Shown piece after piece: positions 1-5,794 of a stretch of DNA of 14,519 bases. Below the pieces are notes generated by a model. It was given only the letters and a program-made list of their open reading frames with translations, did not search any database and was not told the origin of the DNA. The position numbers and the translations under genes are program-made. Each line of letters opens with the position of its first letter. The stretch's first letter is position 1. Source of the DNA: Antrodiella citrinella (lineage: Eukaryota > Basidiomycota > Agaricomycetes > Polyporales > Steccherinaceae); NCBI GenBank assembly GCA_004802725.1, contig SGPM01000514.1:1-14519 (forward strand). The letters run 5' to 3'.

Positions 1-840
1 CGTGAATCGTGATACCCGCAACATGAGTGCATGCATCCACCGTCACTCGCGCATTCCATGGACATTGGGAGGGTGGGAGGAAGGGAGGAATGTGTAAGGG
101 TGCTGGGAGGAGTCGGTGCGTAGCATGGTCTCTCATGGCCATTTCACAGAACTCACGCGATGGTCTTGCAGACCTGAGCATTTAGCTTACCGTTTGGCGT
201 AGTGTTAAACTTTTGCGATTAGCTTTGCGTTCTTTGTAAGTACGAGCGTTATGATCTCTGTGTACGTTGAATCATTTCTGAGGGTATGTTTGTCTTCTTT
301 CACATTCGTATACATTAACGCAGCTTTATCGCTATTCACAGATTGCTTCCACATTTCTATCGCTGCACATATGCTACCCACGCCGCCGGGTCGTACCCCA
401 CCACCTCTCTTGCCACCCCTCACTGCCTCGTCGGTGTTGTGGGCCACCTGCCCCGCCACCTTCACCACCCACGCCTGTCATTCCCAGCCACGCATCATCT
501 CCTTATCGGTGATGTCGGCCACCCGCCCTACCTCTTGTACCATCCTTGCGCTTCAGTCGCCCCAGGTGACGTCAGCTATCTGCTCGCCCGCCCGCTTCTC
601 CTGCCGTCCAGCATATTGATTGTGTCCCGGCGCATGTGCAATTGTAGCACGCTGCTCCGACAACGAAGTTATCTGTATTGAGTTTTGGGCATCTATGTAT
701 ACAGTACCAGACCGGCTTGTATGGCAACCTCACAGCAGTAAAATTAAACTTGTTTGCACTGTACCAAACGCATCGACGTGTTCACGCGCCGCTCATTTCA
801 TCACGGCGCACTGCTCCCGCCACATCATGGTCTTCAGAGT
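1..840. other. Intergenic region without a convincing gene
   Basis: I see no supported gene here. Two overlapping plus-strand frames between about 251 and 681 stay open, but their composition (runs of H, P, T, S) follows a C-rich tract rather than a protein, and they show no domain and no matching splice structure. A TGACGTCA palindrome (CREB/ATF-type site) lies at 567-574; alone it may be chance. The left edge is purine-rich on the plus strand. Confidence 0.5.
67..85 (+). other. Canonical G-quadruplex motif
   Basis: Four GGG runs lie at 67-69, 71-73, 75-77 and 83-85, with loops of 1, 1 and 5 bases. This meets the usual G3+N1-7 rule, and the very short first loops favour a stable parallel fold. 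It sits in a G/A-rich strand (about 67-115). No gene start is close enough to assign a regulatory role. Confidence 0.6.
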
Positions 841-844
841 CGGT

Positions 845-939
845 GTTCATTGTGTAACTCTGTAAGGGAATCTTATGTAAGCGAACACAGCGTTCATTGT
901 TTAACTCTGTAAGGGAATGTTATTATGTAAGCGAACATG
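845..939. repeat. 47-bp tandem duplication
   Basis: Two adjacent copies begin at 845 and 892. Each starts with GTTCATTG, contains AACTCTGTAAGGGAAT and ends with TATGTAAGCGAACA. The second copy has an extra 3 bases and a few substitutions. The pair ends about 75 bp before the ATG at 1013 that opens the tandem exon array, so it may be duplicated promoter or leader sequence of that locus. Confidence 0.75.
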
Positions 940-1012
940 TCGCCGCCTTACAGCCTCCTCTGCCGCGTCCCTGCTTCCCACATCAACTCTCTCTCTCACT
1001 ACGACGTCGACG

Positions 1013-2034
1013 ATGGCCCCAACGGTCTCAACGGCNNCAACNANATCCNTGGTCGCCGTCTGACAGCCCAAGCTGGGTGTTTACACAACAATTGGGCTGT
1101 NNGACGTTCNGNTTGNCCACGATNNTNNACNNNGATGTACGTNTCCCTGTTTTCGTTCTNNNTNATTCTCTCGCTGACNATTTTTTGCAGAGGTGTCAAC
1201 CTAGTAGGACGCCAATGGGGAGGTGAGGAGGATAGANGGAAAGCNGGGANGTATGGGATTGTGTGCAACGAACAGGTGCGTATCCCTAGCCATGACTGTA
1301 CCCTACAAGCGTCCTGACCGTCGTTCAGCATGCTGGACACTTGTACACTCTCAACGACATCCATGGTCTCCGTCTGACAGCCCAAGCTGGGTGTTTACAC
1401 AACAATTGGGCTGTCGGACGTTCAGATTGTCCACGATTGCCGACATAGATGTACGTATCCCTGTTGTCGTTCTTTTTCATCCTCTCGCTGACGGCTTACT
1501 GCACAGGAGTTGACTCAGTCGGACGCTAACAGGGAGATTTGGGTGATGAATGGAAGGACAACGAACAGGTGCGTAATCCTTGCCATGACCGTACCTTTTA
1601 AGCGTCCGAACCGTCATCCAGCATGCTGGACACTTCCANGCTCGCAACGATGTTCGTAATCGCCGTCCGAGAACCCAAGCTGGGTGTTTACACAACAGTT
1701 GGGGTGTCGGACGTTGAAATCGTCCCCGATCCCCGGCATGCACGGTACGCCTTCTCCATGTACAGNCTTGATACCCCACCGCTCACATGTTTTTGCAGAA
1801 GTGCTCGCNTATGTTACTCAAANGACAGAGGAGGCGGATGCACAGAACAGGATCTTCCGAACAGGTTTGTTGCGTCTATTTCGACTCCGCGGATGTTCCA
1901 ACTGACTTTGGTTGTGCAGCATGCCGGCGACCTAGACGCTCTCAATGATATCCGTAGTCGCCGTCTGACAGCCTAAGCTGGGTGTTTACACAACAATTGG
2001 GCTGTTGGACATTGCAGTTCGTAGGCAATGCTAA
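1013..2034 (+). pseudogene. Decayed gene made of four tandem exon-intron cassettes
   Basis: Four units start near 1013, 1329, 1622 and 1920. Each has an exon A of about 120 nt. In units 1-3 this is followed by intron I (1137-1190, 1451-1506, 1745-1798; 54-56 nt, GTACG donors, CTGAC/CTCAC branch sites in all, CAG acceptors), a short exon B (1191-1275, 1507-1568, 1799-1864) and intron II (1276-1328, 1569-1621, 1865-1919; 53-55 nt, GAACAG before the donor). The frame shared by all exon A copies reads PKLGVYTT(I/V)G. Unit 2 versus 3 differences in that frame are mostly conservative or silent (I/V, L/V, Q/E, ATT/ATC), which supports ancestral coding. Unit 1 has its own ATG at 1013, after a CT tract, reading MAPTVSTA. 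Units 1, 2 and 4 have TGA (1061, 1375, 1966) where unit 3 has CGA (1668). Unit 4 also has a TAG and ends in TAA at 2032-2034. I do not recognise the peptide. A structured non-coding transcript is an alternative. Confidence 0.6.
1057..2011 (+). repeat. Conserved 15-bp hairpin in each tandem unit
   Basis: Every exon A contains an inverted repeat with a 20-nt loop. Stems are 1057-1071/1092-1106, 1371-1385/1406-1420, 1664-1678/1699-1713 and 1962-1976/1997-2011. In unit 2 all 15 positions pair, one of them as G-U. Unit 4 pairs 14 of 15 with three G-U pairs. Unit 3 pairs 13 of 15. In unit 1 two stem bases are N. The loop contains GTGTTTACAC, itself a small dyad. Because the stem overlaps the conserved peptide frame, RNA selection and past protein selection cannot be separated by eye. 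Confidence 0.65.
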
Positions 2035-2040
2035 CACGCG

Positions 2041-3090
2041 AGGCAAGCCCCAGGGATTTTCCCCGTCNCTCATGTCACACTGACCCGTGATCACAGGAGT
2101 CTTCACTTGGTACTCGGACGGGCATCGACAGCTCCTGCCACGCAACAGCAGCCCCACGGCGGATGGGAGAATGCGACGAAGATGTAGATTTGGGATGTGA
2201 CAAACGGTGCGCGGTCTATGCCTTAGCGCGATGCAAGCAATCTAACGTTGCTGTCAAGGCTGGGGGTACAAGACTTCGAGCTGGCTTTGTGTATGATGCC
2301 TCGCNTTCAGGCGAAGTGGTACGACATTAGTCATGAGGGTGCGTTGGCTTGGTCCCNGGTATGCGATGTGAAGGCCCTAACTTTGGTACCAGATGTCTGC
2401 GTGCTCGCTCGTGTTATAGCTCTGGTCGACTGCAGGCTGTTGGCACATCCTCTGATGTGGTTATGGCACGTACCTGGTGACATGCTGCTGGCCAGCTCAC
2501 TTCCTCGAGCGTATCTATACTTTCTCACCTCTCTCGGTATCTTCTCGCTGTCGTATTCCTGGTTTTGGGACCTGTTGCCTCCGTTGCCCTCCTTATGACC
2601 TGTGGCTAGTGGCCAGACAATGGTGTTGGCAGTTAGGTGGCAGAGCCGTCAAGTTAGGCTCAGGGTCTGGTTGATGTTGAGCTTAATGTTTGGTTAACGT
2701 CAGATTTAGCGGTTAGGGTTAGCACGTTAGGGCCCAGGGACTGTTGAGAAAGTATGAGGGTTGCTAAGGGCGGCACGCAAACAACCAGAAGCGGTTGGGA
2801 GCCTGCATGTCGAGACTGATACTCTGACCACTCGTGACTACGTGTGGCCTGTGTACGGCATGGGTATGGATTGATTGAAGGTGTGCTGACTTGATCCTGG
2901 TGGGATGCCTTCCAGCGTATGTCGTTTTTGAACTCCACGTTGTCGATATGTCTGATTTCATATTTTAGGGCAAATCTGGGAATTTTGGCGCACAGGAGAC
3001 CCCTGCCAGACAGTGTGAAGTGCTTCAGGTGTTGCCCGAGCTGTGACCAGTTCACATATGCGCACACAGACGCGTAGATTGTGAGTTTTC
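2041..3090. other. Intergenic region, no supported gene
   Basis: No convincing gene is visible. A plus-strand frame stays open over 2248-2598 but has no ATG at its start and no recognisable pattern. A minus-strand frame over 2660-3067 has no methionine codon inside it. Single ambiguous bases occur at 2068, 2305 and 2357. The only structured element is the TTAGGG-like tract at 2655-2751. Confidence 0.5.
2655..2751 (+). repeat. Degenerate telomere-like/GTTAGG tract, copy 1
   Basis: The tract is a run of imperfect GTTNGG/TTAGG words, including GGTTAGGGTTAG at 2711-2722. It ends in GGCCCAGGGACTGTTGAGAAA (2731-2751). A related tract ending in nearly the same 21 bases lies at 11206-11335. It could be an interstitial telomere-like repeat or the edge of an old dispersed element. 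Confidence 0.5.
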
Positions 3091-3405
3091 AGATGACATC
3101 TCATTTCCACCCTGCTCATGCACGGTCGAGCTCACACTCATCTCCTCAGAGCCGTGTTTTGTTCTTCACCTCGACCATCAGACGTCCTATCACCAACAAC
3201 ATTGTTCATTCTCATATCGTCAGGTGAGCGCGTCGTCTCTCTCACCGATGATCACTATACCAGCCAATTTTACTTACACTGCACTCTCCACAGCTGTCCT
3301 TCATACTACCAACTCGATTACTTTCGCGCCGAACATACACTGGTACGCAAGGTCTTATAATTACCGCATTACCGGCGTTCTAACCCGCAATTTTGAAGAC
3401 AGAAA

Positions 3406-3558
3406 ATGGCCCTGAAACTCCTTGGGCGAGGCATGTTGCTGATCCTCGGCGCTGTGCTTGGTGCGATCGGGGTATCGCTCGCGTTTTTGGGGGATGTGTT
3501 GAAAGAAGCTGGGTCGGCGATGAGGGAAAGAGCTGAGCGGTCAGGTGGTGGTGAGTAA
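3406..3558 (+). CDS. Small single-pass membrane protein, hypothetical
   Basis: This 50-residue ORF starts MALKLLGRGMLLILGAVLG. Residues about 10-29 form one hydrophobic glycine/leucine-rich segment of transmembrane length, with basic residues before it (K4, R8) and a charged tail (KEAG, RERAER). The ATG has a good context (AAAATGG) and lies three bases after a strong acceptor. An intron is suggested at 3343-3402 (GTACGC donor, CTAAC branch, ACAG acceptor) and another at 3224-3293 (GTGAGC donor, CTTAC branch, CACAG acceptor). If both are removed, the frame stays open back to an ATG at 3093, giving 111 residues, so these introns may lie in the 5' UTR or in coding sequence. A GTGAGT at 3551 could be a donor that changes the last two residues and adds a short tail. 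I recognise no family; organelle or ER membrane would be a guess. Confidence 0.42.
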   Translation: MALKLLGRGMLLILGAVLGAIGVSLAFLGDVLKEAGSAMRERAERSGGGE

Positions 3559-4247
3559 TATCGTCCATGTATTTGGAAGCTGTTGATCTGACCTTAGTGA
3601 AGTGGCAGCAGTTGTAGAAGGCTCGACGTCGGTGTAGTCGGAGACTGTTGTCGACCCGGAGGTCGAATGGGACGTGGGTAGTTTTGGAAACGGAGGCAAT
3701 CGTGAAGTCTTGGGCGGGTACATTGCGAGGGTGCTATTCCTCGTCGATTTAATACATTTAGTGGAGTATTCTTTTCATTTTGTACTCTCTTGTGGCGAAC
3801 GGACGCCGCCCACGTGTCCCAACTGCTGCAAACGTTGATGCCAGCGTACGCGCCCTCATCTACTCGTGAGGCCCGCCCTCTTGATATCAACAGTTTCTGT
3901 CTTCTTTGGTACAGGTACGTACCTGCGTAGACGCATTTTCGTGCTTCTCACACAACTCTTTTAACCTCTCTGCACATCTTCAGCATCAACGAACCTCAGT
4001 TGGTCAGAAGACAGCGGCGTTGGTATTCTGCAGCAGGTCTGCCCTGCGTTCAACACTTGCTTTCTTAGGCGCAAGTAAGTGGTTTCTCTGCTTCAATCAA
4101 CACATGATTCTATCCCTGTCTAGGTATCACAACGGGGAGATCAAGGCATGGTACAATTGTCATTGACATTGGTTATTGGCATGCATGTACGCAGGTCTTT
4201 CAATACAAATATCGATGTGTCTCCCACTCCTAAGTACCGAGACCGAG
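3559..4247 (+). other. Region with splice-like signals, gene structure unresolved
   Basis: Good splice-like signals occur here but I cannot build a complete gene. Candidate introns are 3915-3983 (GTACGT donor, TTTAAC branch-like site, TTCAG acceptor) and 4075-4123 (GTAAGT donor, CTAG acceptor); a longer version ends at 4194 (CGCAG). Between them 3984-4074 stays open in one frame, reading STNLSWSEDSGVG. Through either downstream acceptor arrangement this frame can continue to a TAA at 4361-4363, but I find no in-frame ATG upstream. The stretch may be the spliced leader of the ORF at 4248 or exons of another gene. Confidence 0.3.
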
Positions 4248-4367
4248 ATGAGCACCCTGGTAAAGACACCTGTCATTACTGTTGGACTCACCGGAGTGGT
4301 CCTCGTCAACGCTATGGGAGGGTTGGGTATCGAGAGTCGAAAATCAACATGTACACTCTATAAGTAG
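4248..4367 (+). CDS. Candidate 39-residue hydrophobic microprotein
   Basis: The ORF begins MSTLVKTPVITVGLTGVVL and ends TAG. Residues about 5-28 are hydrophobic and glycine/valine-rich, long enough for one membrane span, followed by a short basic stretch (ESRKS). The ATG has G at -3. Codons favour C or G in third position (CTG, AAG, GTC, ACC, CTC, AAC), which is mild support for coding. A competing frame over 4148-4363 encodes a hydrophilic 71-residue peptide with a CHYC motif and also has an ATG, so only one is likely real. No family is recognised. Confidence 0.25.
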   Translation: MSTLVKTPVITVGLTGVVLVNAMGGLGIESRKSTCTLYK

Positions 4368-4403
4368 CCGCGGTCGTGGACATCTTGGAAGTGAATTGTG
4401 CCA

Positions 4404-5153
4404 TCAACATCCAAATGGGCTCGTCGTATCGCCGTGGCCGTTGGGGTTGCAATCGAGGACGTCCTGCTGGTTGTTGGCAGCATGGTAATCGATCATTTGC
4501 TCTTCGTCTACATCCTCCATGCTTGCATCCCCATCCTCCACATTTAGGTCGTCCACGTCCACGTCCTCGTCCACGTCCTCGTCCACGTCCTCGTCGTCCA
4601 CGTCCTCGTCATCCACGTCCTCGTCATCCACGTCCTCGTCATCCACGTCCTCGTCATCCACGTCCTCGTCGTCCTCGTCGTCCTCGTCGTCCTCGTCGTC
4701 CTCGTTGTCCTCGTCGTCGTCGTCGTCCTCGTCCACGTTCTCGTTCTCGTCCTCGTTCTCGTCCTCGTCCTCATCGTCCACGCCCAGGTTGTCATCGTTT
4801 TCCACGTTGTCGTTGTTGTTGTCGTCGTGCATGACATCATGGTCCACGTCCTCGTCGTTCATATCGTCGCCATGTTCTTCGTCATTCGTGTTGTCGTCCA
4901 TGTCCTCGCCCTCGCCCATGGCGTCGCCAGTCTCGTCGTTATTGTAATGCATGTGCTGATGCTTGCACTCTCGAGGTTTGAATAGAAGGAGGGGCGGTCG
5001 GACACCCAGAGATCGGGCGATGTTTGGGCCCAAATTGAAACTCCGACACCCACTTTGCTCGCCTACCACGTCCTTTCCTCCTGCCCTCTGCCCTTCAATT
5101 TGACATAGTATTTGTCTGCCATGTATCCCGTTCTTGTGCCTGTTTCTATCCAT
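4404..5153 (-). CDS. Acidic low-complexity protein, hypothetical
   Basis: This is a 249-residue frame with an ATG at 5153 in a fair context (G at -3 and +4). Residues 1-65 are ordinary sequence with basic residues (MDRNRHKNGIHGRQ). Residues about 70-215 are almost wholly D, E, N and V, including five DVDDE repeats followed by two DVDE repeats. The last 30 residues are ordinary again. Such acidic tracts occur in histone chaperones and nucleolar proteins, but no folded domain is visible to support that. The repeat tract is also open in two plus-strand frames (serine-rich and RP-rich) and in a second minus-strand frame (WTRT-rich), because a short repeat lacking stops is open in several frames. 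The ORF length is therefore weak evidence, and the tract may be only a minisatellite. The non-repetitive flanks staying open is the main argument for a gene. Confidence 0.35.
   Translation of the reverse strand: MDRNRHKNGIHGRQILCQIEGQRAGGKDVVGEQSGCRSFNLGPNIARSLGVRPPLLLFKPRECKHQHMHYNNDETGDAMGEGEDMDDNTNDEEHGDDMNDEDVDHDVMHDDNNNDNVENDDNLGVDDEDEDENEDENENVDEDDDDDEDNEDDEDDEDDEDDEDVDDEDVDDEDVDDEDVDDEDVDDEDVDEDVDEDVDVDDLNVEDGDASMEDVDEEQMIDYHAANNQQDVLDCNPNGHGDTTSPFGC
4549..4790. repeat. 15-bp minisatellite with nested CCTCGT triplet runs
   Basis: The core unit on the plus strand is TCGTCATCCACGTCC (DVDDE on the minus strand), repeated several times from about 4591 to 4665. It is flanked by 12-bp TCGTCCACGTCC units on the left and TCGTCGTCC/TCGTCC runs on the right to about 4790. 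Nearly identical adjacent units suggest recent slippage or unequal crossing over, so length polymorphism is likely. Confidence 0.85.
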
Positions 5154-5729
5154 GCCTTTTCTTTTTGTTCAGGTTTCTCTCCATCCCATCGCTGTCATTG
5201 TAGAGGGCGTGCACACCTTTGTCCCTCATACTCATCTATATCTGCCGCTTTCCCTTCCCAAACCATCACCCTGTGAAATTTACATGCACATAGCACTGCT
5301 ATCATAAATTGTAGCTCATGACAATGCACGTGTCGCGTTCTCAGAGCCCGCTGTGCGTCGGGTCGTGCGTCGGGTGAGCTGACTCAGCGAACACTTTCCA
5401 CTTATGGTTATCTCCATATACGGGTATTGGTATGGTTTGTTTGTGTTTATTTGTGCGCAAATGGCCTTGCAAATTGGTGTCGGTAAGCTGCCTCCTAGGC
5501 TCCGTGTTTTGTACTGGTGACCATTGCATTCCGTTGAGTTTACTCAATTTCTGCAAACTGCCCCATCCACAACTTGGGATCATCTGACGCTGTAAGTACC
5601 CGTGCTTCTCAAGCGGAAGCTGTTTAACCGATGGCCACGTCGTGTAGGCGCATCTGCCAATTCCAACCCGCGCAAAGCTCGCGTTTAAGTTCTCTCGCGT
5701 CATTTGTCGACCCCTTCTTTGTGATTTCG
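5154..5729. other. Intergenic region upstream of the large gene
   Basis: I see no supported gene. A minus-strand frame over 5341-5739 is open but begins with GTG rather than ATG and shows no domain. The stretch separates the divergent acidic ORF (minus) from the large gene (plus), so it probably holds their promoters. No clear TATA element was found. Confidence 0.45.
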
Positions 5730-5775
5730 GTAAGTCCACTGTCTGCCTTGCACTCTCTGGACCTGCATCTCACAG
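5730..5775 (+). other. Putative 5' UTR intron of the large gene
   Basis: A consensus donor GTAAGT at 5730 is followed 46 nt later by a CACAG acceptor ending at 5775, just 19 nt before the ATG at 5795. Length and position suit a basidiomycete leader intron. The branch site is not obvious, which lowers confidence. Confidence 0.45.
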
Positions 5776-5794
5776 TAATGTACTAGTTGTGACA

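Noticed and set aside
567..574. CREB/ATF-type palindrome TGACGTCA
   Set aside because: A single 8-bp site with no nearby gene start is expected by chance often enough that no regulatory role can be claimed.
251..681. Overlapping plus-strand open frames of 112-122 codons
   Set aside because: Both follow a C/T-rich low-complexity stretch and show no domain, no conserved spacing and no preferred codons; two frames open at once argues for composition bias.
2248..2598. Plus-strand frame of 116 codons with many hydrophobic residues
   Set aside because: It begins with TTG, not ATG, contains ambiguous codons and shows no family pattern or splice support.
2660..3067. Minus-strand frame of 135 codons
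   Set aside because: It starts with GTG and has no internal ATG, so no eukaryotic start exists without an unseen exon.
5341..5739. Minus-strand frame of 132 codons opposite the large gene's leader
   Set aside because: It starts with GTG, overlaps the presumed promoter and leader intron, and has no recognisable domain.
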